The position numbers and the translations under genes were made by a program. 64,000 nucleotides of DNA from Dipteris shenzhenensis (taxonomy: Eukaryota > Polypodiophyta > Polypodiopsida > Gleicheniales), in NCBI GenBank assembly GCA_047967505.1, contig CM106538.1. One strand, given 5' to 3'. The notes under the pieces are model-generated. The model searched no databases. It saw nothing but the letters and a program-made list of their open reading frames with translations, and was not told the origin of the DNA. Below are positions 45,346-62,379 of this stretch, one piece after another (the stretch's first letter is position 1; every line of letters starts with the position of its first letter).

Positions 45346-46919
45346 ACCATAGACGTTGTTATGATCCATTACATCAATTGGTCCTTCATACCCCCCCACA
45401 AATTGATGACCTCAACCCTAGCAGTAGTCCATGGGAAACTTCATGGTTTGCCCACTCTAGTGGCAACACACATGGTCCACAACATGGTACTCACTCTAGT
45501 TGCATGAGTAGTAAACTCATTTGGGCATCCTGACTGCAACATGATCTCACTCTGACTTTGATCTTTTGGTCTACAATTTAGAAGACTAGACAATGACTAT
45601 GCATGGAAAATCCCCATAGGTCTAACAAGGTAAAACTCACATAAGACTAACAATCATTTGAGGAGGACATCCCAAGGCAGAGAACCTTATTAACCAGACA
45701 CATACAAAAAATCTACTTTGAAGATGTGTGGAAATTCCCCCCCTTGATGGCAATCTTATTTTGGCTTCGTTTCCAAGCCACCATTGTATCAGACTCATAA
45801 ACTTGCTTGTCCATTGCATTGTACTTGGTGTCGATGAAGCAAAGCTTTCCTTCTTTGTGTATCTTTTGGGATGTTCAATCTTCATCATGGATAAGAGGGT
45901 CTTACCACTTGTCATTGTACCAAGGGTAGTGTCTACTCATACAAGGGTAGTAAATACCATGAGGAATATACCATCTCAAAAGATCATATTTGCAATTCAA
46001 GATCTTCATAGTGATAGTCAAACAAGAGTTAACAAATAGTTTCAGCCAATACATATTCTCCTAAAGCATAAGCATAATCATCAGATCATCCCCATAGAAA
46101 TGCAAAGGGGCTACATACATCACTAAACTAGGCTGAAACATCATGAATGATGCATCCTTGTGACCTATATAACCTTTCTTCTCCTTCGTTTGTGGATCAA
46201 ATGTGGTCAAACTTGAACAACAGCTAGCTCATAAGGTCACCCAGCCTCCTCTAAGAGGAATTAGAGAGATTTGTCTCTAGGAGCTCGCAATTGGCAAAAT
46301 GGTATGACTGAGTATTGTGTGGGCATGGGCAGATGAAGAGAGAATTTGTCAATTCCTCCTAGCCATAGGTTTGCCCTAGCATGGAGATGCTTCAGCTCAG
46401 AGGACGTGGGAAATGGCTGAAAGAATGGAGTGAACAAGCGCTTGGAAATTTTGCCCAAAAGAGGAAAAAATGGAGAAGAAGAGAGTGTGAGAAAGGTGAT
46501 GATGACATGGCAATGAATGTAAGGCTCAAGGAGGACGTGGTGGCTCTGATATGACATGTTGGTGCAAGCATGGAAGCATGATGGAGGTAGACAAGAGGTA
46601 GAGACAATGCATTGCACAAGTATGAAGGCAATGCGCAATTGATTCATTCATAGAATGGAATACATATAAGCAACTACCAATGAGTAGGTGGAATCTAGAT
46701 CCACAATTATCTCAATCAAGAAGACCAGCAAAGTCTCCTAGAATCTCTCAATAACATAACACACTCCTATATTCACTCAATCACACCTATTGACTGACAC
46801 ATCATCAGTCACACCTAACTCAGGCACACCTACACACACACATGTGTTCACACACTCACTCACATGATCATTCACAAACATAGACCTTGTTATGATCCAT
46901 TACATCAATTTGTCCTTCG
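45346..46919 (-). mobile_element. Family C short-LTR element, damaged (5' LTR, primer-binding-site relic, interior, LTR stub)
   Basis: On the minus strand an LTR of 363 bp occupies 46557-46919. It is preceded on its internal side by a degraded primer-binding site (GGCTCTGATATGA, plus strand 46542-46554, versus the intact site in the second copy). At the far side a 43-bp stub (45346-45388) of the same LTR end is followed by a run of C (45391-45397), which reads as a G-rich polypurine tract on the minus strand. So the 3' LTR is reduced to its first bases. The interior has no recognised coding sequence. Confidence 0.6.
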
Positions 46920-47246
46920 TAAGGCTCTCAAAAATTGTTGAGTTTTTATAAATGTAAAGTCTCCTGTTCAAATTTTGCTCAATATAAGTTGTTATCAATT
47001 CTTATATAACATGCTTTTGGAGGTAGATGTAATCTCTTTTGCTCTTTTTTTGCTCGATGAATTGTCCTTAATTATGTAGATGGCACCACTGGGCCTCCAA
47101 CCACCATAGCAAGGACTGAAATACCAGTAAAGTAGGATTACAGTTTCCTTGGTTTAGGACCAAAATAGTGCTAAAATAGCTCCAACAACCCACCACTGTG
47201 GTTGCATGGATATACATCTAGAAAAATACTTAACTTTCAGAAAATG

Positions 47247-47386
47247 CAATTGATGATATGGCCCTTGAGGGGTTCCATCTAGGGGCAAGGGCCATATTGA
47301 CATGCATTATACAATATCCAGGATGCCCTTGGACAGATATGGCCCTTGTCCCTAAAGGGGACCCTCAAGGGCCATATCATCAATTG
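47247..47386. repeat. Hairpin-forming inverted repeat, copy 1 (140 bp)
   Basis: The outer arms are perfectly complementary over 25 bp (CAATTGATGATATGGCCCTT at the left, AAGGGCCATATCATCAATTG at the right). Pairing goes on inward with few mismatches to arms of about 55-58 bp and a loop of about 22 bp. The whole could be a small MITE or a foldback that gives a long stem when transcribed. I see no obvious TA or 8-bp target duplication. Confidence 0.85.
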
Positions 47387-47767
47387 AATTTTGCTTAGTT
47401 GCATAAGGAAGTACATTTTCCTTGGTACACAAATATATAACTCCAAGAACAAGTGTGGTGGTTGTCATAAATCTCCTCGTATTTGATAGTGTGGTGGTCA
47501 TCATAGATTTCCTCCTATAATACGCAAAAATAGGTAACAGAGAAATAACTCCAAGAACCAACGTAGTGGTCTCTCCAAGCCAACCTTGAATTTTCCAGAT
47601 CTTCATGGGCATGCTGTTTGGTGATAGGTGGTAAAGCTGCTGCAAAACTATGGGCGATGATAGGTGGTCAGGCTAGAGACTACTGTATGGTGGTGTTCAT
47701 AATGATAGATTGCATCTCGTTACCACACCAAGAACCAATGCAGTGGTTCTCCAAGACAACCTTGAAT

Positions 47768-49046
47768 TTTCATAGTGATAGACAAACAAGAGTTAACAAA
47801 TAGATTCAACCAATACACATTCTCCAAAAGCATAAGCATAATAATCAGATCATCCCCATAGAAATGCAAAGGGGCTGCATACATCTCTGAACTAGTCTAA
47901 AACATCATGAATGATGCATTTTTGTGACCAATATAACCTTTCATCCAAGCATATGTCTTGAAAAACATGATTTTCATAGTGATCGACCAACTTTGGAGCA
48001 TTAAATACTTCAGCCATCTACTCATATGACCAACACCCATCAATGCCAAGCAAAAATAGTAAAATACTAAAAATTTTAAGCATCTAACCACTTGCAATAC
48101 TTCAGCGATGAAGGGGATTTGAGAGAAACCCCTAAATCGAATAGTCAAGTATTGGAGGATGAAATTTGCACTTCTGGAGTTGGCTTTCAATTAGAATGGA
48201 AATGAAGCTTTATTACCAAATAACCTTCACTAGAGAGAAGAGGCAAAATATCACGCCAGGTCACCATAGCTTGAAGCTCAAAAGTAGACTGGTTTTTCTT
48301 TGATTTCTCCTTTGTTTGTGGACCAAATGCACTCAAAATTGAACAACAACTAGCTCATAAGGTTGCGCAGTCTTCTCTAAGAGCAATTAGAGAGATTTAT
48401 TTCTAGCAGCTCACAATTGGCAAAATGGTGTAGATTGATTATTGTGTTGACACATACAGATGAAGCGAGAATTTGTCAATTCCTCCTAGCCATAGGTTTG
48501 CCCTAGCATGGAGATGCATGAGATCAGAGGACGTGGGAAATGTCTAAGAGAATGGAGAGAATAAGCACTTGGAAATTCTGCTCAAAAGTGGAGAAAATGG
48601 AGAAGAAGAGAGTGTAAGGAAGATGATGATGACATGGCACTGAACGTAAGAGTCAAGGAGGACGTGATGGCTCTGATACCACATGTTGGTGCAAGCATAG
48701 AGGCATGATGGAGGTAGACAAGAGGTAGAGACAGAGACAATGGCACAAGTATGAAGGCAATGAGCAATTGAATCATTAATAGAATGGAGTACATACAAGC
48801 AACCACCCATGAGTAGGTGGAATTTAGATCCATGATTATCTCAATTAAGAAGACCACCAAAGTCTCCTAGAATCTCTCAATAACACAGCACACTCCTATA
48901 TTCACTCAATCACACCTACTGACTGACACATCATCAGTCACACCTAACTCAGGCACACCTACACACACAAGTGTTCACACACTCACTCACATGATCAATC
49001 ACAACCATAGACCTTGGTATGATCCATTACATCAATTTGTCCTTCA
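47768..49046 (-). mobile_element. Family C element, second (duplicated) copy
   Basis: A 363-bp LTR at 48684-49046 (minus-strand TGAAGGAC ... CCAACA) follows an intact initiator-Met site, minus-strand TGGTATCAGAGCC at 48669-48681. The interior matches 46000-46556 but has an extra segment of about 365 bp near 47945-48305. No 3' LTR is present at the left end; the copy arises from tandem duplication of the locus, because the flanking DNA is duplicated with it. Confidence 0.65.
48669..48681 (-). other. Initiator-Met tRNA primer-binding site (family C)
   Basis: Minus-strand TGGTATCAGAGCC two bases from the LTR end CCAACA. Confidence 0.85.
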
Positions 49047-49376
49047 TAAGGATCTAAAAAATGGATGAGTTTTTATAAATGTAAGATCTTCTGTTCAAAT
49101 TTTGCTCAATAGAAGTTGTTGTTAATTTCTATATAACCTATTTCTGGAGGTAGATGTAATCTCTTTTGCTTTATTTTCACTCGATGAATTGTCCTTAATT
49201 ATCTAGATGGCATGACCGGGGCTCCGACCACCGTAAAAAAGACTAAAATACCAGTAAAGTAGGATTACAATTTCCTTGATGTAGGACCAAAATAGTGCTG
49301 AAATAGCTCCAACAACCCGCCATTGTGGTTGCATGGAGATACATTTAGAAATATATAATTTAACTTTCAAAAAATG

Positions 49377-49527
49377 CAATTGACAATATGGCCCTTGACC
49401 GGTCCCATCTAGGGGCGAGGGCCATATTGACATGCATTATATAATATCCAGGATGTCCTTGGATAGATACGGCATGTCGATATGGCCCTTGCCCCTAAAG
49501 GGGACCCAAGGGCCATATCATCAATTG
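49377..49527. repeat. Hairpin-forming inverted repeat, copy 2 (151 bp)
   Basis: Counterpart of 47247-47386 in the duplicated unit. The outer arm has changes (CAATTGACAATATGGCCCTT against AAGGGCCATATCATCAATTG), and about 11 extra bases lie in the right half. Confidence 0.8.
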
Positions 49528-50020
49528 AATTTTCCTTAGTCACACAAGGAAGTACATTTTCCTTGGTACACAAATATATAACTCCAAGAACAAGTGTGGT
49601 GGCCGTCATAAATCTCGTTCTATTTGCTAGCATGGTAGTCATCATAGATTTCCTCCTATAATACACAAAAATAGATAACGTAGAAATAACTCCAAGAACC
49701 AACGCAGTGGTCTCTCCAAGCCAACCTTGAATATTCTTGATCTTCATGGACGTGCTGTTTGGTGACAGTTGGTAAAGATGTTGTAAAACTCTGGGTGATG
49801 ATAGGTGGTCAGGCCAGAGACCACTGCACGACAGTGTTCATAATGATAGATTGCATCTCATTACCATGCCAAGAACCAACGTAGTGGTCTCTCCAAGACA
49901 ACCTTGAATTGTCATGATCTGCATGGGCACACTGCCCAGTGACAGGTGGCAAAGCTGCGGCAAAAGGCTGTGCGATGATAGGTGGTCAAGCTAGAGACTA
50001 CACTGTGTGAATCAGTGTAG

Positions 50021-52191
50021 AGATGCATGATGTAGTGCAAAGCTATCGTGTCTCAAGATCTACATTGTTCAGAATAAATAGATTGCGTCTCATTATTACG
50101 CCAGTGCGGCATCATGACATTGGGAAGATTTTCAACGAGAGTGCGGGTCCGTGCAAGATTCAAAATCTCACCCAAGAGTGCATCATGACAGGGATCCAAA
50201 TGGCCCCAAAAATAGTTCGACGATTGGCTACATCCAATTAAACATTGACCCTTAACCCCCTAAAACACTTGTGCTACATTCACTTCCTTAGATGCATAGT
50301 TGTGGATTCATCCCCATGAGACAATTTGGTCCTAAAAAAATCCACTACATTTATTGAACTTTTTAAGGTAGCCCCATTTTTCTCTAGCTATTCATGTGTC
50401 AATGATCTCTTCATGATAACCCCATCTTGTGCATCATGCTCACACTTGACTCACCCAAATCCAAAGAAATTCTATCTCATTTGCAAAGCTATTAGTTGCT
50501 TAAATCTAGAAACAAAATATAGAGGTCCTATCACTTCTTGAGGACACAAACTTGTGTGCAATCCATGCCAAGAGGGGTAATAAAGACATGCACCTTGCAA
50601 GGAAAATAAGAGGAAACCCATTGCCAAGGTGATAAACTAGTTTTGGGGACTAATCTCATGACTTTTGGTGGTTTTCATGCTTAAGGACACCAATTTTGGT
50701 GGTTATAAATATTTTTATACAATTCAAAAGGTTGTAAATATTCTTAATACTTTTTGATACCAAAGTTGGTGGTTGTAAATGATTTTTTACAAATTTGATA
50801 ATGCAAACAATATGGATTTTTTTTGTGTCATGTCTTGTGTTGATAATGGCTTCAATATCATGAATTTTTTTATTGATTTACCAATAATTGAAGCAATATT
50901 TTAATGACAATGCCTAATGGCCATTGTTTTATAAATTTCTTTGGAGATTTTTTGATGCAACCACAAGGAGTGTATTTAGTTTCTACATGAAACTTTTGTT
51001 TTGGACCTCCCATGGTGCCATGGCATGCAAATTAACCACACAACATTATCATCCAGCTAATTTGTGCACTTGTAAACTATAGCCATGATGACAACCATCG
51101 AGCTTACATACACCATCAAGATTGTAGTTAATTATTAGTCATCAATGCTTAATTTGGTAGCCTAGCTACCTAGCCTGAATTTGATGTATGATTATTTGGA
51201 GATGCAAACTTGAATTGAAAGACATTTATATTAGGCAATCAACCTAGCTGGTTGGCATGCATTCGATGCATAATTACTGGAGATGCCACCAGGCTAGCAT
51301 TTGTTTGAATTTATACTATCGAAGAAAAATTTAATTTGTATTGATTGAAGGAAATTTCTTATTATTTGGAGATGCCATTGGGCTACCATGTATGATTAAT
51401 TTGTCTTAGCTCATGATTATTTAGTGACATCTCCAATAGAAGACAACTAAATATAGGCCAACATTGTGCATGGTGAGGGCCCTATTGTCTTAAAGGGAGA
51501 TTTGAGAGAAAGATGTTTAAACAATTTGAGAGAAAGATTATTTGGGAATCACATGGATTTAGAAAAGGATAGATCCATCCCAGTGGAGTTTCCTTGTTTA
51601 TGTTTGACCTCCTTTTGGCTACAGCTAAGGATGTTACACCCCGACCAATTGTAGGACCCAAGAGCTCAATATTGTCTTGCCCAATTTTGTAATTACATAA
51701 ACAACTATAAATTTTTTTTGCAATAATACAAACATGTTTCTCCATTCTCATATTCTCTAGACAAATGGTGAATCTGCTTAGACTATTACCCAAAAAAAAT
51801 TGTGAAAATTTTGTAGTAGACTGTGATTTTGCACTAGAGTATGGGGCAATAAATTTTGAACTCAAGAGTAGATGGTTAGGCCACTATTGGAATTTTCACG
51901 ATGTTTAGAATGATTGTATGTAGAGCTAAAGTGTGTTGAGCTCTGCATGCTATTCAAAATGACTATATGCTTGTGGAGTAGAGGCTTGGAGTGCAAACAA
52001 GTTCTAATCAATTTTGTCCCACCAGTACACAGTGTGGCAATCAATAAGATAGAAAAAGAACCTAACAAGAGCACAAACTTGTCTCAAATTTGAAATCTGA
52101 CCCACCAATGTGTCATAGTGTGGAACCACACAGTTGCCAAGATACCCCAAAATAGTTTCACAATTGGCTACACTTGATCAACGGTCACCCT

Positions 52192-52223
<32 letters not shown>

Positions 52224-54317
52224 TCATGCATAAAGAAACACCCAAGGCATGAAACAAAGAAAAATATTTGAGAGGAAATGAAGTCATGTCATACAAACTT
52301 AGAAGCTTGTAGAAAACTCCATGCACCATTCCATTTTGAAGCTATGTCAAAGAAACCTTGATTCACCCCACAATCAATCTCAACACTTATAGTAGCACCA
52401 AAATTTCTAACAATATTTAACTCATTATCAGCTACATGTCTTTCTCAATCTTAAACTAGGAAAATAGAGCTAGTTCTTTTGGATAGGTGCCCGTGCTCAC
52501 CGTTGTCAAAGACTTAGAGTGTAGGCCAATGCAAGAGCAAGTATGAGTTGCACATGTGGGTGGTGATTGGCCAAGTGTTAGTCAAATTTTGAATGGTGAG
52601 CACTAATATGAAGAAGCGGTGACCCCGCATTTGAAGCAGAGGTTACCAAAAACTAAGAATGGAGTAGCTTTTCAACAAGTCAAGTATGGAAAATATAGAA
52701 GGCGGTTCTATAGTAGTTAGAAAAGCATCGTAACAGGGAGTAGGAAGAGAGAGTGACATTGTGTGTTTCATGCTCTCCCTCTCACCTGACTTAGTAGGTT
52801 AGGAAGTTTGCTACTGAATGTGCATTGCAAGACCACCTTTATTTAATATACAAGTGTGGTTTTTCCTTTCATTTTTCCATTATGTGTATACTCTATAGTG
52901 ATATACTTCTAACTGTTAATGTTCAACTCTCTCCCCCCTCATCATGCAAGCTTTCCTTCAGCAACAATGTCAACCTTCAAGTTATGTTGTTGACATTTGT
53001 TTTGTCACTTGAACAGTGCACTGGGTTGGGCCATTCATGAGCACCAATCATCGGTGAGCTAAGCTATCAGAGACCTATTGAGAGTGAGCGAATCAGAGCA
53101 TCAACATAGAGAGAATTCACATTAGTTTTTAACAATGATCAAACATTAGGGTTGATTATCGTGATGCTATTGTTGGAGCATTCTCTATAGTTCTTGAGGG
53201 TCAAATTTTACAAGCTAAATTTCTTTTTTATATATAGGAAAATATGACCCTAACCTTCATAAATCAATCCTAATTGCCTGTCCATGTCTTTTAAAATCTC
53301 AACTTATGCCATACCTACTTCGACTCCACCTAAAGCATTAAGGAATCTTCACTTAGTGTCGGCAAGAAATAGTAGTGGTTCAATCTCTCTCTATCTTTGT
53401 GTGTATGTGTGTGTGTCTCTTTTTCTCTCTCTCTCTCTCTCTCTCTATGATCTTCACTACCTGGATCCAACAAGAAATGAATCTGTTACAATTGCCAAAC
53501 TACACAACATGGATCCTTCAATGTGTTCAATGGAAAACAATGATGAAGAGACATCTGTAATGTAGGAGATAGAAATATCAATGCCTTTAGAAAGAAACCA
53601 TGGGTATTATGTGGTTGCAACACAAGAACAACACAATCTTTGTAGATGTTCTACACTTGGCTTCCCGGATGAATGCAAGTAATGTTCCCAAGATTAAAAC
53701 CAATATAATAAAGATTATTAGAAATTTGTGAGGTCCTACCATATCTAAAGAGAAAAAGGACATTACTAGAGGGACGAGAATACTAGTAAGAGCCCTAAAG
53801 AGAGTATGAAGAAGAATACTAGTAAGGACCTAAAGAGAAATTATTTTTCTCGGGGGAGGGGGGGGGACAAACCAAATACATAGCATGTGGGTTCATCAAA
53901 AGGGACTTTAGAAGCATACCATTCAAAGGGGGTATTCATACATGAATAGAAAAAGTATGTTTTTAGTGTATGAAAAATGTATAGATAAGTGATTTTAAAA
54001 TTAGGTCATTTACACAAATAACTAGCTCAAGAGATATAGATAATTATTATTGAAATCTATGGAGTCAATCCCTACCTCACATTGAAAGGTTGTGTGTATT
54101 TGGATGAGGTCTTGTTACAGTGATCAACCAACCAAGACGAGACTCTAAGAGTGTAAAAATACAATTTCTAGTAGAAGTTGTAGAAAAGTTAAAACACACT
54201 TCAACGTTTTACAACCCATGTGTCATGAGTAGACGTCCTTGTTTCTTTACTGCTATATTTAGAATGCATGCTACATTTAATGCAATGCTTAATAAAGATG
54301 AGAATTTAGTCTCCTAA
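50021..54317. repeat. Intergenic, with (TC)n tracts at 52193-52224 and 53423-53447
   Basis: About 4.3 kb without a recognisable gene. Only the two microsatellites stand out. Short ORFs (for example 51482-51865 minus and 53284-53565 plus) have no domain. Confidence 0.5.
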
Positions 54318-54417
54318 ATCATTCTAAGAACATTTTCGTTGCTTGAAAGAATGAGGAATTCTTTTGGTCCTTCATATAAAGAGGAGACTAGAATCTCTAT
54401 CCCTTCATCTAATCATT

Positions 54418-58887
<4,470 letters not shown>

Positions 58888-61533
58888 TATCGTAGGCGGC
58901 CCGGAGCAGAAAGGCTAGCTATGACACAAGACTAGAATTGATCAAAATCAATTGAAGAAATTGTCCGTCTGCCAACCACAAAGACCACGTCTCACATAGG
59001 TGCGCACTCGCTTGCACACTCCGGTGGGAAGATAGATCATCCCTTGCATAACGACCTCACAGCTTCACTCTCAAAAAATCATCGTCAGTTGGACTTCTAG
59101 CTTCTGTGTAGAGGCTTTTGGTGAGTGATACCCTCTCTGCACATGTTGAAGAACGTCACAGTTTTTCTTCCGTGTGACTTGGAGAAATTGAACGCTGGAT
59201 TGCAGCCAGTGCATTTGGCTTGGTTTCTAATCGCAGCCTCTGCAACATCTCAACACCGTGTGTTTGAAGAGGCCGCGCAGAGGTATTTTTCAGCAGCCAC
59301 GTTCACACTTTCTCAGCGGCTCGTACTGATGTAAAGTAGGTAATCACCGTTGCGAATCTTGCTAGCTGGCAGGTCCCTTAAAGCGCCACGACGCAAACCG
59401 TTAAACTTTATGTCTTTTAAAGCAAATTTTTATCGAACATAAACAAAATTTTCCTAGATTTTTCCAAAATGAAATGTACATCCGTGTATGCAGCCTAATT
59501 AGCTGCGGTGTTTCGCAATTTCTTTTGTCAGCATTGCCCATTGGGCAAGGGTAGAAGGGTCACCTTCGTTCTTTTGAAGGAGCCTAATTAAAGTAGATCA
59601 ATCATGAAAAAGGGCACTAAGGGGTAGATGAAGAGGCCCATGACTAAAAACAAGGAATTGAGAGATCAAAAGGGACATAGGTGTCTTCATTGTGTAGATC
59701 TTAAATAATTGAAGAAAGAAGGTGTGAAAGGCCCATCATCTTCTTCCTTCTATTATTCAAGATCACTTTAGAAGATAGCCACTAGTTTGGTTGCAAAGGC
59801 CCATCATCTTCTTCCTTCTATTATTCAAGGTCACTTTAGAAGATAGCCACTAGTTTGGTTGATAAAGTCAGAAAAAACAATTACAATGAACAAATATGTC
59901 TCCATTTTCATATCTTTTTCCTTGGTTTTAGTCGTGAACCATGCAAGATCTCTGTTTATTTGTATTTCAAACCAATTGACACGCTTTCTGTCATCTCCAA
60001 CCCATCTTCGGTTGATGATATCTACTATCGATACCCTTTTCATTATTGTTGTCATCTCCAATCCATCTTCGCTTCTATCTTTGCTATGTTCATTATCATG
60101 TGTCTGCTTCAACAATCTACTTTTATGTGGTCATTCATGAAGACAAAAATTAAAAATAAGAAATTATCGGAAGCAAGAATGGCAATAAACACATCTATCT
60201 ACATTTTTATCCATTTTTCCTTGTTTTAAATCACAGGATTCTTCATATGCACCTTCTTCCTTGTCTTAATCATGATTTGAGCTACTTTTATCTTAAAAAA
60301 AGTCACCATCTTCTTTTTAATTGTCTTCATCTCTAGCCCTACATCTCTATTATTGCCATCACCATACACAGATTCTTCTTCATGAATCTTTTACACCTCA
60401 CACATGGAAGTACTTGACATCACTACTCAGGCATCCTATAAGGATCCAATGTGAACTTTAGCAAATTAATCACTAGCATAAAGCATAAATAATGAATTGG
60501 CCTTAGAAGGGAACTTCATGTCTAGCTAAGACTTCTATTGATAATTTTAGAAAATATTCAACCTTGTCATTAGGAAGGGATTTTTGGGAGCTTGCCCTTC
60601 CTTTGAAAGGTTAGTGTGATTGCAACACAGCCTTGGAAGGGCCACAAAGGATTGAAATTTGAGAGCTAGACGGTGTTTACTTACCCTACAAATATGTTAT
60701 TTGGCATTGCAAACTCATTTTATGTCATTGATTTGACTTTTATCCCCAAAGATCTTGCATGTGAAGGGCAACAACGATTTTGGATAGGGGATGGCCAATG
60801 ATACTTTGGAAAGGGGGAGATGAAGAATAAATCTCGAGGGGTGTACTATGAATAAATCCTATATACGATGTGCACTCAAGGGGTATTAAAACAACCCCTT
60901 ATCTGTAAAATTTTCTTGGATAAAAGACCCCTTTTTGTATACAAACTTATGGGTTTTCTCCAAAAATCAATAAATAATCCCCTTATGTTGTAAATTTACC
61001 TAAAAGTTTGGAATTAGAAAGCCCCTTCATTTGAAACTCACGTGGTAAACTTCCATATTTTTAGGTGAACCCCCCGAGGAATACATTTAGCCTAAGCAAT
61101 GAGACTTTTGCAAATGGAATGGTTGGGACATTTGGCAAGGATCCATGCAAACTTCTTCCTTGTTTCAAGAATCTCAAATGAAGAACATGATGTGCAAGGG
61201 ATGGGGATATGAATTTACTAGAACATAGAGGCTATGAAGAATGTTTAGCTACATCAAGGATTGAGGGTTCCCCTAGGGGTGTATGCATGGTTGGCTGGAC
61301 TAAAAAGTAGTGTCCATGGACAATGCTTTTTGAGTGCCTAAAAAGCACCTTGCAAGTGTAGATTTGAAAGTGTCCTATCTCATAATGACCTTGTAACTGT
61401 GTCTTCTCCCTTGATTGTGTCTCCCTACTTTGTCTCTCCTGGCTTGTTTGTCTCTTTCAGCATTGCAATGAATGATATTTCAAAAAGAAACTAGTGATCT
61501 AGGTAGTGATCTTTTTTAGTTTTGTTTTTGTAG
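58888..61533. other. Upstream flank of the P450 and intergenic DNA
   Basis: The first 250 bases upstream of the P450 ATG are richer in GC and lack a clear TATA box on the minus strand. Beyond that the DNA is AT-rich with no recognisable gene. A recent 68-bp tandem duplication at 59727-59862 is listed separately. Confidence 0.45.
59727..59862. repeat. 2 x 68-bp tandem duplication
   Basis: AAAGGCCCATCATCTTCTTC to CCACTAGTTTGGTTG is repeated directly at a 68-bp period with about one difference (CAAGATCAC against CAAGGTCAC). Confidence 0.92.
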
Positions 61534-62128
61534 GTGCATCTAACATATTTGCCTTCCGTGCCAAAGGATGTCAATGCAGGGACACTAACACATCTAACTA
61601 GTCAAGAACAAGAGGTAAACAATGTTAGAGAATATGAGGCTATGAAGAAAGGAAATCATCAACAAAAAATAAGGATTAAGCAAGCTATTGCAGATCAGGC
61701 TACTGTTGAAGTTGACATGGACAAGAGACGAAAGATAGCAAATGAGGTTATGTCGTTATTACTGAAACAAACAAGCAGAATGGACTAACTAGCTAGAAAG
61801 GATATCTTTGAACAAATTGTTTCTCATCTCGGTGTGAAGTGCTAGCATTTTCATAATGCCAGTGATGAACTTCAGTTGCTGGGAGCAATTGTATCCAACA
61901 TCCACAACATCTTAAGCCATGTCAAGCAGCCATGAACCTTTGATGAAGTTTTCTTCAAAAGGTCTCCCATGATGACGCTGATGAAGTCTAATGGCCCAAA
62001 ATACAAGGAATTTCACATTACAAAGGCGTCAAAGATTTTGGGTGTCCATAGAAGGAATTTTTACTATACAAAATCTCGTTTGTTGGTCGAAGATCAAGGA
62101 ATGTTGTTGCTATCCATGTGCCAAAGAT
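61534..62128 (+). pseudogene. Decayed ORF of unknown protein with a helix-turn-helix-like end
   Basis: After a possible acceptor (TTGTTTTTGTAG, ending 61533) one frame runs to about 62128 with three internal stops, TAA at 61786, TAG near 61843 and TGA near 61934. These are explicable as CAA, CAG and CGA changes. The protein is basic and helical: EQEVNNVREYEAMKKGNHQQ, MDKRRKIANEVMSLLLKQTS, DIFEQIVSHLGVKC, ELQLLGAIVSNIHNILSHVK and, near the end, SKILGVHRRNFYYTKSR. The end resembles the recognition part of a transposase-type helix-turn-helix. I do not recognise the family. Confidence 0.5.
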
Positions 62129-62379
62129 GACAATGATGATGTAGCACCATTCATAGGAGGTTAAGATATTGTCTTTGCATTTTGACTCCGGAGACAAGGG
62201 TGTCTCCCAATAAGAAATATGTATGTCGAAAGAGGTTAGGAAAAAAAAGTTGCGTGAAGCATCCTATACACCGTCTTGAGGAACCTCACGTCAGTGCACT
62301 CACTACTTTGTAGCTCTCATGGGACTTCTATTGGGTACTTCCATTGACAAAATAGTGCTTTACACATTCACTATCCCCC

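Larger units (their letters stand above)
45985..49920. repeat. Large tandem duplication (units of about 1.8 and 2.1 kb)
   Basis: Unit 1 (about 45985-47765) and unit 2 (about 47768-49920) share, in order: GAGTTAACAAATAG, CATAAGCATAAT, CCCATAGAAATGCAAAGGGG, the family C LTR, its flank TTTTTATAAATGTAA, a hairpin (47247-47386 and 49377-49527) and a module with CCAAGAACCAACG-AGTGGTCT. Landmark spacing is about 1762 bp at the left and 2127 bp from the LTR on; the change is due to the 365-bp indel. A part of the last module is repeated again at 49862-50020. Confidence 0.85.

Noticed and set aside
59855-60229. 124-codon plus-strand ORF
   Set aside because: Phe/Ile/Ser-rich translation of AT-rich DNA; no domain, and an overlapping ORF in another frame has the same quality.
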